This document shows, piece by piece, positions 1-11,701 of a stretch of DNA of 64,000 nt. A model generated the notes under the pieces. It searched no databases, had not been told where the DNA came from, and worked only from the letters and a program-made list of their open reading frames with translations. This stretch comes from Neorhizobium populisoli (GTDB lineage: Bacteria; Pseudomonadota; Alphaproteobacteria; Rhizobiales; Rhizobiaceae). The stretch's first letter is position 1, and every line of letters begins with the position of its first letter. The stretch lies in assembly GCF_019430945.1 (NCBI RefSeq), contig NZ_JAHYCB010000003.1, forward strand, positions 372,001 to 436,000, written 5' to 3'. The position numbers and the translations under genes are program-made.

Positions 1-366
1 TGGACCTATGCGGAAATCACTCCGCCGGCCAAGTTCGTGCATGACGACGAAGACCGCCGTGGCTCGGCGACGTCCTCAGTCGTGTCGGGCGATTGCATCA
101 TTTCCGGTTCGTCGCTCAATCGCAGTCTTCTGTTCACGGGCGTGCGGGCCAATTCCTATTCTCGCCTCGACGGCGCCGTAGTCCTGCCGAATGTTCGTAT
201 CGGCCGCCGCGCGCAGCTCCGCGATGTTGTCATCGATCACGGTGTAACCATCCCCGAGGGCCTGATCGTCGGCGAAGACCCCGAACTCGATGCCAAGCGA
301 TTCCGCCGCACCGAGACCGGTATCTGCCTGATCACTCAGGCGATGATCGACAAGCTGGATCTGTGA
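1..366 (+). CDS. glgC: Glucose-1-phosphate adenylyltransferase, 3' end only (partial)
   Basis: Frame 1 is open from the first base of the window to the TGA at 364-366, giving the last 121 residues of ADP-glucose pyrophosphorylase; the 5' part lies outside the window. The enzyme makes ADP-glucose from ATP and glucose-1-phosphate, the committed step of glycogen synthesis. The visible part is the C-terminal left-handed beta-helix (hexapeptide-like repeats around [16 protein letters not shown] and [11 protein letters not shown]) followed by the family's tail ([12 protein letters not shown]). glgA follows after about 31 bases, so the two form one operon. The internal ATG at 37 is not the start, because the frame reads open through it from base 1. 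Confidence 0.95.
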   Translation, partial: WTYAEITPPAKFVHDDEDRRGSATSSVVSGDCIISGSSLNRSLLFTGVRANSYSRLDGAVVLPNVRIGRRAQLRDVVIDHGVTIPEGLIVGEDPELDAKRFRRTETGICLITQAMIDKLDL

Positions 367-397
367 ATCCACAAACCAGGATGTGAGTAGCATTTTC

Positions 398-3501
<3,104 letters not shown>

Positions 3502-3524
3502 GGATCAAGCGCCGAAGGGTTTGA

Positions 3525-3812
3525 ATGGAGCCGTATTCGCTCAGATCTGCACAGAAGATTCTCCCCGTTTCGGATGACCTCACGGTACTTCTGTTAAAAC
3601 AGGAGGGATCGCTCCAGGGCATTGACCGGAATTTGGTTGGCTGTGACAGATCAGGTCGCGTCATATGGGAATGCACGCCTCCTGGCCGTCCCGATAGTTT
3701 CACCGAGGTGGAACTGTTGGATGGAGTGCTTTCCGCCTACTCCTTCAGTGGTCACATATGCCATATCGACATGAAAACCGGCCATATTCAGGAAATCACA
3801 TTCACCAAATAG
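3525..3812 (+). CDS. Small conserved-looking hypothetical protein in the glycogen operon
   Basis: 95 residues with no domain I can name. The start ATG at 3525 is preceded by a GAAGGG Shine-Dalgarno-like stretch, and the gene fits between pgm (stop 3501) and glgX (start 3834) without overlap, which supports it being real. The sequence alternates hydrophobic and polar residues like short beta-strands (DLTVLLLKQ, GRVIWECTPP, GVLSAYSFSGH, CHIDMKTG), resembling one or two blades of a beta-propeller. There is no signal peptide or membrane segment. Its position suggests co-expression with glycogen metabolism; function unknown. Confidence 0.7.
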   Translation: MEPYSLRSAQKILPVSDDLTVLLLKQEGSLQGIDRNLVGCDRSGRVIWECTPPGRPDSFTEVELLDGVLSAYSFSGHICHIDMKTGHIQEITFTK

Positions 3813-3833
3813 CTGTTTGAGGCCCCAGAGACG

Positions 3834-5783
3834 ATGCAAAAACCGGCCGCCACAAAACTTGGCGTGACATTGACACCAGACGGCGCGGAATTCGCCGTCT
3901 GGTCGCGCAATGCCGAACGGATCGAACTCTGCCTCTTCGACGCGGAAGGAAAGCAGGAGACGGCCCGCCATCGTCTCATCCGAGGCCGCGACGACATCCA
4001 TCGCGCCACGGTCTCGGCCGTCGTCGCTGGCCAGCGTTACGGCTACCGCGCCTGGGGCACCTACGACCCGGATAACGGCTCGTGGTTCGATCCATCCAAG
4101 CTCCTGGTCGACCCATACGCCCGCGAACTCGACCGCCCTTTCCGCCACGATGCGAAGCTCTCGCTTTTCGGCGTTGATACGGCGAGCATCGTCCCGAAGA
4201 CCGTCATCACCCGTGACCCGCTGGCCAAGATCGGCAAACCGCTCCTGCCGTCCGGCGGCTTCATCTACGAAATCGCCGTCCGCCCCTTCACCATCCTGCA
4301 TTCCGCCATCCCGGAACCGCAGCGCGGCACCGTCGCAGCACTCGCCCATCCTTCGATCATTGCGCACCTGAAAAAGCTCGGCGTCGACGCCATCGAGCTG
4401 ATGCCGATCACCGCCTGGATCGACGAGCGCCACTTGCCGCCGCTTGGCCTCACCAATGGCTGGGGTTATAATCCTGTCGGCTTCATGGCGCTCGATCCGC
4501 GGCTATGTCCCGGCGGCGTTAAGGAACTGCGCGAAACTGTCGCCACCCTGCATCAGGCCGGCATCGGCGTCATCCTCGACCTCGTCTTCAACCATACCGG
4601 CGAAAGCGACCGCCACGGTGCGACGCTCTCCATGCGCGGCCTCGACAACCGCACCTATTATCGGTCCGTGCCCGGCGAACCGGGCCATCTCGTCAACGAT
4701 ACCGGCACCGGCAACACGGTCGCCTGCGACCACCCGACCGTGCGCCGGCTGATCGTCGATACGCTGCGCCATTTCGTCGTGCATGCCGGCATTGACGGTT
4801 TCCGTTTCGACCTCGCGCCGGTCATCGGCCGGACGGCGGAGGGTTTCGACGCCAAGGGCGAGACGCTGAAAGCCATGCTCGCCGACGAGGCTCTGAAGGA
4901 CCGCATCATGATCGCCGAGCCCTGGGACATCGGCCCTGGCGGCTACCAGCTCGGGAATTTTCCGGCCGCCTTCCTCGAATGGAACGACCGCGCCCGCGAC
5001 GACATGCGCCGTTACTGGCGTGGCGACCAATGGACGACCGGGGCACTTGCGACCCGCCTCGCCGGCTCATCGGATGTCTTCGAGAAATCCGGCAAGAGCC
5101 GCACCGTCAACTTCCTCGCCGCCCATGACGGCTTCACGCTGATGGACCTCGTCTCCAACGAGCACAAGCACAACGAGGCGAACGGCGAAGAAAACCGCGA
5201 CGGCCACGGCGAGAACTATTCCTGGAACAACGGCGCTGAAGGCCGGACCGACGATGCCGCGATCCTCGAAAACCGCCGCCGGGACGTCGCCGCCCTCATC
5301 TCCACGCTTTTCGCCAGCCGCGGCTGGGTGATGCTCACGATGGGCGACGAAGCGGGCCGCTCGCAATTCGGCAACAACAACGCCTATTGCCAGGACAATA
5401 TCATCACCTGGTTCGACTGGACGAAGATCGACAAGACGCTGGTGGAGCACACGGCAGCGCTTACCGCGTTCCGCAAACGCTTCGCCGTCTTCTCCGAAAC
5501 CGGATTCTTCACAGGCGAAGGCGATATCGAATGGCTGAACACCGCCGGCCGGCCGATGGAGGTAGGCGATTGGGAAAACCCGTCCAACCCCGTGCTCGGC
5601 ATGGTGCTGAAAACGCTCGACCGCCAGACCGACAAGTTGACCCGCATCGCCATGCTCTTCAACCGCGGCCATGAGGAAGCCAGCTTCGCCCTGCCCGGGT
5701 GGGGCTGGAAGCATTTCCCCTCCCGCGAGCTGTGGAATCAGGTTTTGCCGGCGCGTTCGGTGCGCTTTTGCATCGAAGAATGA
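3834..5783 (+). CDS. glgX: Glycogen debranching enzyme GlgX
   Basis: 649-residue GH13 isoamylase-type enzyme that hydrolyses alpha-1,6 branches of limit-dextrin glycogen. An N-terminal CBM48-like beta-sandwich (about 1-120) precedes the catalytic barrel. Barrel motifs are DLVFNHTGE (conserved region I), GFRFDLA with nucleophile D326, MIAEPWD with acid/base E362, and NFLAAHDGFTLMD with the third conserved Asp. Length matches E. coli GlgX (657). Last gene of the glycogen operon; 91 bases separate it from the MaoC-like gene. It lets the cell remobilise the glycogen made by the upstream genes. Confidence 0.96.
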   Translation: MQKPAATKLGVTLTPDGAEFAVWSRNAERIELCLFDAEGKQETARHRLIRGRDDIHRATVSAVVAGQRYGYRAWGTYDPDNGSWFDPSKLLVDPYARELDRPFRHDAKLSLFGVDTASIVPKTVITRDPLAKIGKPLLPSGGFIYEIAVRPFTILHSAIPEPQRGTVAALAHPSIIAHLKKLGVDAIELMPITAWIDERHLPPLGLTNGWGYNPVGFMALDPRLCPGGVKELRETVATLHQAGIGVILDLVFNHTGESDRHGATLSMRGLDNRTYYRSVPGEPGHLVNDTGTGNTVACDHPTVRRLIVDTLRHFVVHAGIDGFRFDLAPVIGRTAEGFDAKGETLKAMLADEALKDRIMIAEPWDIGPGGYQLGNFPAAFLEWNDRARDDMRRYWRGDQWTTGALATRLAGSSDVFEKSGKSRTVNFLAAHDGFTLMDLVSNEHKHNEANGEENRDGHGENYSWNNGAEGRTDDAAILENRRRDVAALISTLFASRGWVMLTMGDEAGRSQFGNNNAYCQDNIITWFDWTKIDKTLVEHTAALTAFRKRFAVFSETGFFTGEGDIEWLNTAGRPMEVGDWENPSNPVLGMVLKTLDRQTDKLTRIAMLFNRGHEEASFALPGWGWKHFPSRELWNQVLPARSVRFCIEE

Positions 5784-5874
5784 TGCACTGCAAAAAACCG
5801 CTCGCCAACCCATTCAAAACGAGTACAGTCCGGCCCGGAATTTGAAATGTGGTGAGGTCGCGTGGTGGTGTTGA

Positions 5875-6360
5875 ATGCGTGAAATTTCGCTCTCCGAGAT
5901 GCCGGGCCTGGTGGGTACGGAAGTCGGCGTTTCGGATTGGATCATGGCTGATCAGTCGATGATCAACCTGTTTGCCGATGCCACCCACGACCACCAGTTC
6001 ATCCATGTGGACGAGGAACGCGCCAAGGCGGAAAGCCCGTTCGGCGGCACTATCGCGCACGGTTTCCTGACGCTTTCGCTGCTCTCCGCCATGAACTTCG
6101 ACTGCGTACCAAAAGTGCGCGAGCAGACCATGGGCATCAATTACGGTTTCGACCGCGTCCGCTTCATGTCTCCGGTCAAGGCAGGCACCCGGGTGCGCGG
6201 CCACTTCACGCTGACCGATGCCCGCTTCCGCGGCGCCGGCATGCTGATGACCACCTACGATGTCTCGGTCGAGATCGAAAACGAAAAGAAACCGGCGATG
6301 ACGGCCACCTGGATCACGATCGTCCAGTTCGACCCGAAGGATCGCCCCGAGGGAGTGTGA
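5875..6360 (+). CDS. MaoC-family (R)-hydratase/dehydratase
   Basis: 161-residue single hot-dog protein of the MaoC/PhaJ type. The hydratase signature is visible: DATHDHQFIHVDEERA followed by FGGTIAHGFLTLSL (about residues 36-68), containing the Asp/His catalytic pair of (R)-specific enoyl-CoA hydratases. The family hydrates trans-2-enoyl-CoA to (R)-3-hydroxyacyl-CoA, but many members act on other acyl thioesters, so the substrate is open. The DUF2332 gene starts four bases after its stop, so the two are probably co-transcribed. No signal peptide; cytoplasmic. Confidence 0.88.
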   Translation: MREISLSEMPGLVGTEVGVSDWIMADQSMINLFADATHDHQFIHVDEERAKAESPFGGTIAHGFLTLSLLSAMNFDCVPKVREQTMGINYGFDRVRFMSPVKAGTRVRGHFTLTDARFRGAGMLMTTYDVSVEIENEKKPAMTATWITIVQFDPKDRPEGV

Positions 6361-6364
6361 TCCA

Positions 6365-7420
6365 ATGGTTACCGAGGAACAGATCTGGCAGGCTTTTCGC
6401 GAGCAGGTCATTGCCGGCGAATTGTTGGGTTCACCGTTCACCAGCCGCCTCGGCAAGCTGATGTTGGCACATCTCGATCGCTCCACCGCGGTGGGAAAGC
6501 GGATACTGAGCTGGGAAAACGACCCCACCACCCGTGGCGACATCGTCCCCACCCGCCTTGCCGGCGCGCTGCATGCGCTGATCATCGACGGCAAGGATGA
6601 TGACCTGAAGGCGGCGTATCCGCCGAACGAAGTCAGCGACGACGCGCTTTGGGCCGCGATCCGCAATGCCTTCGACACGCACGAAGCTTTCATCCTGGAG
6701 CGTTTGAATTTCGCGCCGCAGACCAATGAAGTGCGCCGCTCCAGCGCCCTGCTTGCGGGGTTCCTGACGATCGCGGATCTGTTGGGCAAACCGCTGATCC
6801 TCTCGGAGTTCGGCGCTAGCATGGGCCTCAACCTCAACTGGGACCGTTACCGCTACGATCTCGGCGGCTTCCTCTGGGGCGATCCCGCCTCACCGGTGCA
6901 GCTCAAGCCGGATTGGGAAGGGCGACACCCGCCCCGCGCCGAAATCATCGTGCAGGACCGAGCCGGCTGCGACTTGAACCCGCTCGACCCGCATTCGCCG
7001 GAAGACAGCCTGCGGCTTCTCTCCTATCTTTGGGCCGACCAGACCGACCGCGTCATCCGCACCCGCGCAGCGCTCGATATCGCCCGGCAGCACAAGGCGC
7101 TCGTCGAAAAAGGTGACGCTCTGGCTTGGCTGCGCGACAAACGGCTGAAGACGCTCCGACCTGGCACGGTGCATGTCGTTTTCCACTCGATCGCCTGGCA
7201 ATATCTGCCGCCGCAGCTTCGTGAACTCGGGGAATCGATCATCGCCGAGGCCGGCAGCCGCGCGACGGCGGAAGCGCCGCTGGCACGCCTGCAGATGGAA
7301 ATGATGGGCGAACCGAACAGCGCCTCGCTCAGCCTGCAGATCTGGCCGACCGGCGAGACCCGCGAACTCGCCCGCGTCGATCCGCACGGTCGCTGGGTGA
7401 AGTGGAAGGGCTGGAGTTAA
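6365..7420 (+). CDS. DUF2332 family protein
   Basis: 351-residue soluble protein whose opening (FREQVIAGELLGSPFTSRL), PPNEV segment (about residue 81) and SEFGASMGLNLNWDRYRYD core (about 145-165) fit the uncharacterised DUF2332 family. A HVVFHSIAWQYLP segment lies near residue 272. No function is established for the family. It follows the MaoC-like gene by four bases and ends tail-to-tail with the small membrane protein on the other strand: the two stop codons share a TTAA at 7417-7420. The link with the hydratase is positional only. Confidence 0.85.
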   Translation: MVTEEQIWQAFREQVIAGELLGSPFTSRLGKLMLAHLDRSTAVGKRILSWENDPTTRGDIVPTRLAGALHALIIDGKDDDLKAAYPPNEVSDDALWAAIRNAFDTHEAFILERLNFAPQTNEVRRSSALLAGFLTIADLLGKPLILSEFGASMGLNLNWDRYRYDLGGFLWGDPASPVQLKPDWEGRHPPRAEIIVQDRAGCDLNPLDPHSPEDSLRLLSYLWADQTDRVIRTRAALDIARQHKALVEKGDALAWLRDKRLKTLRPGTVHVVFHSIAWQYLPPQLRELGESIIAEAGSRATAEAPLARLQMEMMGEPNSASLSLQIWPTGETRELARVDPHGRWVKWKGWS

Positions 7421-7725
7421 AGACCGAGTTCCATCAGCAGAAACCCGAGGAGCGGCGGCAGCGCCGCGCCGATTGCGATATTGGCGGTGCGCGCCGGTGT
7501 CAGCCCGATCATCGCACCGACGATACCGGCCGCGATCAACGCCGCCATGGGCATGGAAAGATCACGATCGACACCCGGCACAAAAGACGCCAACAGAGCT
7601 GCAACGGCCGCGCAGCCGCTGACCAAAGCACCCTTCCAGATCTCGATCTTCGAAAGCTTCGCGGCAATGACCCCGCCCGCCATCGCGGCAATCACGGCCA
7701 GCGCGATCAAAGGAAATCCAATCAT
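7417..7725 (-). CDS. Small hydrophobic membrane protein
   Basis: 102 residues. About three or four hydrophobic segments (residues 2-21, 31-49, 58-77 and 82-100), rich in Ala, Gly and Ile, with short polar loops. No known domain recognised. A strong GGGAGGG Shine-Dalgarno lies five bases before the ATG at 7725, so the gene is very likely expressed. It lies downstream of soxG on the same strand but is separated by a stem-loop at 7732-7755. Function unknown. Confidence 0.7.
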   Translation of the reverse strand: MIGFPLIALAVIAAMAGGVIAAKLSKIEIWKGALVSGCAAVAALLASFVPGVDRDLSMPMAALIAAGIVGAMIGLTPARTANIAIGAALPPLLGFLLMELGL

Positions 7726-7731
7726 AAAACC

Positions 7732-7755
7732 CTCCCGTCTTTTTGAAGACGAGAG
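7732..7755 (-). terminator. Stem-loop between soxG and the small membrane gene
   Basis: The minus strand reads a ten-pair stem (CTCTCGTCTT / AAGACGGGAG, one G-T pair) around a four-base loop, followed closely by GGTTTTAT. It could terminate the sox operon. Its 3' arm also contains part of the Shine-Dalgarno of the next gene (GGGAGGG), so it could instead hide that ribosome binding site. Sequence alone does not decide between the two. Confidence 0.5.
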
Positions 7756-7793
7756 TGCGGTTCCTCTGGATCAAGTCAAGCTAGGCGAACGTC

Positions 7794-8366
7794 TTAGAGG
7801 GCAGCATCCCGCGCGCCTTCTGCCAAAAGGCCGAAGGCATAGTCGGAAAACGAACGCCAGACTTCGACGCGGAAGGCATCTTCGGCGGTCCTGAGTAGAA
7901 CGATCTCGATCTTTCCAAAAATCGTCCGCGAGCAGGCGCCGACCGGGAACGCTTTCAACGACAGGTCCTGCGGGCAACCGGCATTGATCGCTGCCGCAGC
8001 ACCGGGTCCCGAAACCAGGATCGCCACGTTGCGATGGGAAACATCGGTCGCCGAATGCAGCGCACCGGAATTCGCCGCTGCCTGCATCAGGCTATTGCCT
8101 ATGTCGTAGCCGCCTTCACCAATCACCAGCCACTCGTCCGGCCCGAGCCACAGCGCCGTGCGACCATTGGCCGATGCCGATGTCTTCGGCTTTACCGGCA
8201 GGTCGACGCCGAGAGCGCCGGAAAGCGCGGAAACATTCTCGGCGTGGACACGCAGCGAAATCCGTTCGGCGGCCGGCGCAGCTTCGAGGCGGACAGCGGA
8301 CGAGCCGCCATGCAGGCCGAAAAGCGATGAGGTACGCGTTGCCATTTCAATCCCAGAATCAACCAT
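7794..8366 (-). CDS. soxG: Sarcosine oxidase, gamma subunit
   Basis: 190 residues, last gene of the sox operon. SoxG is a structural subunit of heterotetrameric sarcosine oxidase and resembles a truncated folate-binding T-protein fold. Family features seen are LWLGPDEWLVIG (about 72-83) and the ATDVSHRNVAILVSGPGA segment (about 106-123). The ATG at 8366 overlaps the end of soxA by eight bases; a second in-frame ATG at 8345 is a possible alternative start. Overlap with soxA implies translational coupling. Confidence 0.93.
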   Translation of the reverse strand: MVDSGIEMATRTSSLFGLHGGSSAVRLEAAPAAERISLRVHAENVSALSGALGVDLPVKPKTSASANGRTALWLGPDEWLVIGEGGYDIGNSLMQAAANSGALHSATDVSHRNVAILVSGPGAAAAINAGCPQDLSLKAFPVGACSRTIFGKIEIVLLRTAEDAFRVEVWRSFSDYAFGLLAEGARDAAL

Positions 8367-11337
8367 GGATGCGGCCTCCTTCCTTGTCGAAGAACACCAT
8401 GTCGGTCACTTCAACGGCAATCGTCTTGTCTTTGAGCGGCACATAAAGCGTTTCACCGATCCGCGATCGACCGCCGGCGACGAGCGCCAGCGCGATCGAA
8501 CGGCCGCAATTCTCCGACCAATAGGCGGAGGTCACGTGGCCGAGCATCTTCATCGGCTTCGGCTGGTTCGGATCGGCAACGATCTGGCCGCCCTCCTCCA
8601 GCACGATATTCGGGCTCTTGGTAATGAGGCCGACGAGCTGCTTGCGACCATCGCGCACGAGGTCCGGTCGTTTGAGGCCACGGATGCCGACGAAATCCAT
8701 CTTTTTCTTAGAGACTGCCCAGTCGAGGCCCGCATCGTTCGGCGTCACGGTTCCGTCCGTGTCCTGTCCGACGATGATATAGCCCTTTTCGGCGCGCAGC
8801 ACGTGCATGCTCTCCGTGCCGTAGAGGCAGGCGCCCATCGATTTCGCCCGCTCCCAGATCGCCTTCCAGACGGCCGGACCGTAATCCGCCGGCACGTTGA
8901 TTTCGTAACCGAGCTCGCCGGTGAACGACACCCGGAACAACCGCGACGGCACACCCATGACCTGGCATTCCGCCACGCTCATATGCGGGAAGGCCTCGTT
9001 GGAAATATCCACGCCTTCGACGAAGGGCTGGATGATCTCGCGCGCCTTCGGCCCTTGAACCGCAATCACCGCCCATTGTTCGGTCGTCGAGGTGAGCCAA
9101 ACGCGCAAATCGGGGAATTCCGTCTGCAGATAGTCTTCCATATGGTGCAGCACGCGCGGCGCACCGCCGGTCGTGGTTGTCACATGGAAACGGTCTTCCG
9201 CCAACCGGCCCACGACGCCATCGTCATACACGAAGCCGTCTTCGCGGGTCATGATGCCGTAACGCGCCTTGCCGGGCTTCAGCGTATCCCAGGCATTGGT
9301 ATAGAGCAGGTTCAGGAATTTTGCCGCATCCGGGCCGACAACCTCGATCTTGCCAAGCGTCGAACCGTTGAACACGCCGGCCACGTCACGAACCGTCTTG
9401 CACTCGCGGTTGACGGCAGCAAACATGTCCTCGCCGCGCTGCGGATAATACCAGGCGCGTTTCCAGTTGCCCACATCCTCGAATTCGGCGCCCTCCGCCG
9501 TCTCCAGATCATGCATCGGCGTCTTGCGGGCGGGATCGAACAGGTCGCCGCGCGAATGTGCGACCAGCGTCCCATAGGTCACCGGCGTATAGGGCGCGCG
9601 GAAGGTGGTGAGGCCAACCTGCGGGATCGGTCGGCCAAGCATTTCGGCGGCGATCGCCAGGCCGTGCATGTTGGAAAGCTTGCCCTGGTCGGACGCCATG
9701 CCATTGGTGGTGAAGCGCTTGATATGCTCGATCGAGTGCATGCCCTCGCGCACGGCAAGGCGGATGTCCTTGGCGGTCACGTCATGCTGGAAATCGACGA
9801 AAGCCTTGACAGCATGTTCCGGCCCCGCACTTTCGGCCGCACCGATCATGCCGCCGGTCCATTCGAAACGGTTTTCACCCGACACCGCAACTGAACCGCT
9901 ACCGGCACGGATCGCTTCGTCGATCAGGTCGGCCAGATCGTCCGTACCGTTGCAGGCGCCGACGGAAACGCAGTTCTGCGCATAGATATCCGGCAGGAAA
10001 CGCTGGTTCTGTTCGTCGAAGCGCAGCTTTCCGCGCGATTGGGAGAAGAGATGCACGGACGGCGTCCAGCCGGCGGATACGATCAGTGCATCGACCGGCA
10101 TCTTGCGCACGTCGAAATTGCCGTTGCGCGCCACCGTCATCGAATTGATGCGGCGGCGACCACCGGTATTGGTGACCGCGTGGCCGGTCAGGACGTCGAT
10201 ACCAAGCGAACGGGCTTCCGCCAGCACAGCCTCACCCGGCTTCTCGCGGCTGTCGACGATCGCGACGATCGTGACGCCGGCACGCTTCAGGTCGAAGGCA
10301 GCCTCATAAGCGGAATCATGCGCCGTATAAACGCCGATGCGCCGGCCGACGGCGACGCCGTGATGATTCAGGAAGGTGCGCGCCGCAGACGCCAGCATGA
10401 TGCCTGGCCGGTCGTTATTGGCGAATACCATATGCCGCTCGATCGAACCGGTCGCCAAAACCACCTTCTTCGCCCGCACCTGCCACAACCTCTCGCGCGG
10501 CAGGTCCTTTCCGGGACGGGCAACGTGATCGGTAACGCGCTCGACGAGGCCGAGGAAGCCGTGATTGTAGTAGCCGAACACGGTCGTGCGGTTGAGCACG
10601 GCGACATTCGGCATGGCCTTCAGTTTCGCCGCCGTCGCCTGTGCCCAGTCATAACCGTTCTGGCCGTCAATCGTGGTTGCGGCATCGGCATGCAGCGCGC
10701 CGCCGACTTCCGGCTGTTCGTCGACGAGGACGACCGAAGCGCCGGTCGATGCGGCCGAGAGTGCGGCCGTCAGGCCGGCAATACCCGCACCGGCAATCAG
10801 CACGTCACAATGGACGTAACGGCCGGCATAATGATCCGCATCCTCTTCCTTCGGCGCCTCACCAAGACCGGCGGCGCGGCGAATAAAAGGTTCATACAGC
10901 TTATGCCAAGCGGCGCGCGGCCACATGAAGGTCTTGTAGTAGAAGCCGGCCGCAAAGAACGGCGACAGAAGATCGTTGAACGACCCGATATCGAAGGCCA
11001 GCGACGGCCAGCGGTTCTGCGAAGCGATCTTGGCGCCGTCGAACACTTCCTGCACGGTGGCGCGCACGTTCGGCTGCCGACGGGATGCGTCGCGCGAAAC
11101 GTCGAGCAACGCATTCGGCTCTTCCGGCCCGGCGGAAAGCACGCCGCGCGGACGGTGATACTTGAACGAACGACCGAGCAGATGCACGCCATGCGCCAGA
11201 AGCGCCGAGGCGACGCTGTCGCCTTCCATCGCGGTATAGCTCTTGCCGTCGAAGGTGAAGCGCGCCGTACGCGCCGGCGTCAGGCGGCCGGCACCCTGGA
11301 TGCGGAACGCGCCGAGATTTTTGGAAGAACCGCTCAT
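8359..11337 (-). CDS. soxA: Sarcosine oxidase, alpha subunit
   Basis: 992 residues. With SoxBDG it oxidises sarcosine (N-methylglycine) to glycine and H2O2, passing the methyl group to tetrahydrofolate as 5,10-methylene-THF. Visible domains are an N-terminal ferredoxin-like Fer2_4 domain (about 15-110), an FAD/NAD-binding domain with AGAGIAGLTAA (about 180), and a C-terminal glycine-cleavage T-protein-like domain (about 610-990; GELGYEINVPADYG, MDFVGIRGLKR). The start is ATG 11337, which overlaps the soxD stop as ATGA; an upstream in-frame start would run into soxD. Length is typical (about 965-1000). Confidence 0.97.
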   Translation of the reverse strand: MSGSSKNLGAFRIQGAGRLTPARTARFTFDGKSYTAMEGDSVASALLAHGVHLLGRSFKYHRPRGVLSAGPEEPNALLDVSRDASRRQPNVRATVQEVFDGAKIASQNRWPSLAFDIGSFNDLLSPFFAAGFYYKTFMWPRAAWHKLYEPFIRRAAGLGEAPKEEDADHYAGRYVHCDVLIAGAGIAGLTAALSAASTGASVVLVDEQPEVGGALHADAATTIDGQNGYDWAQATAAKLKAMPNVAVLNRTTVFGYYNHGFLGLVERVTDHVARPGKDLPRERLWQVRAKKVVLATGSIERHMVFANNDRPGIMLASAARTFLNHHGVAVGRRIGVYTAHDSAYEAAFDLKRAGVTIVAIVDSREKPGEAVLAEARSLGIDVLTGHAVTNTGGRRRINSMTVARNGNFDVRKMPVDALIVSAGWTPSVHLFSQSRGKLRFDEQNQRFLPDIYAQNCVSVGACNGTDDLADLIDEAIRAGSGSVAVSGENRFEWTGGMIGAAESAGPEHAVKAFVDFQHDVTAKDIRLAVREGMHSIEHIKRFTTNGMASDQGKLSNMHGLAIAAEMLGRPIPQVGLTTFRAPYTPVTYGTLVAHSRGDLFDPARKTPMHDLETAEGAEFEDVGNWKRAWYYPQRGEDMFAAVNRECKTVRDVAGVFNGSTLGKIEVVGPDAAKFLNLLYTNAWDTLKPGKARYGIMTREDGFVYDDGVVGRLAEDRFHVTTTTGGAPRVLHHMEDYLQTEFPDLRVWLTSTTEQWAVIAVQGPKAREIIQPFVEGVDISNEAFPHMSVAECQVMGVPSRLFRVSFTGELGYEINVPADYGPAVWKAIWERAKSMGACLYGTESMHVLRAEKGYIIVGQDTDGTVTPNDAGLDWAVSKKKMDFVGIRGLKRPDLVRDGRKQLVGLITKSPNIVLEEGGQIVADPNQPKPMKMLGHVTSAYWSENCGRSIALALVAGGRSRIGETLYVPLKDKTIAVEVTDMVFFDKEGGRIHG

Positions 11338-11690
11338 CGGGCATCTCCTTCCGTAGCTTCCCACGTTTCGACGGTCTTCTCCTCAGCAATCGCCACGGCT
11401 TTTTCCATCACCGGAATCGGCTGCTTCGGCATGCCCGCCTTGTAGGTCATCAGGAACCTGTCGCTCACCGTGTCGCGCGCCGCATTGAAGAAGCGACCGC
11501 AGCCGTGAATGTGCCGCCAGCGCTCATAGGTGAGGCCTTTTTCGTTGTTGCGCAGGAAGAAGAATTCCGCGAATTCCTCGTCCGAAATCGCCGCAATGTT
11601 TTCCGGCCGGGCGATATGCGCCTCGCCGGCCCAGCGGAATTCCAGTTCCGAGCGATCTTCTTCGCAATAGGGGCAATGGATCAGAAGCAT
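11334..11690 (-). CDS. soxD: Sarcosine oxidase, delta subunit
   Basis: 118-residue small subunit. The family zinc site is visible as CPYC at residues 6-9 with a downstream HIHGCGRFFNAARD segment supplying His and Cys. The subunit is structural in heterotetrameric sarcosine oxidase. Its TGA overlaps the soxA ATG (ATGA at 11334-11337). The C-terminal tail is longer than the roughly 90-100 residues usual for the family and is rich in Glu, Ala and Thr. Confidence 0.94.
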   Translation of the reverse strand: MLLIHCPYCEEDRSELEFRWAGEAHIARPENIAAISDEEFAEFFFLRNNEKGLTYERWRHIHGCGRFFNAARDTVSDRFLMTYKAGMPKQPIPVMEKAVAIAEEKTVETWEATEGDAR

Positions 11691-11701
11691 CGTTGGTCCA
11701 C

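Noticed and set aside
8158..9894. A 578-codon open frame on the strand opposite soxA
   Set aside because: It is a mirror frame of a GC-rich gene; its product is His/Arg-rich, has no domain, and soxA on the other strand is certain.
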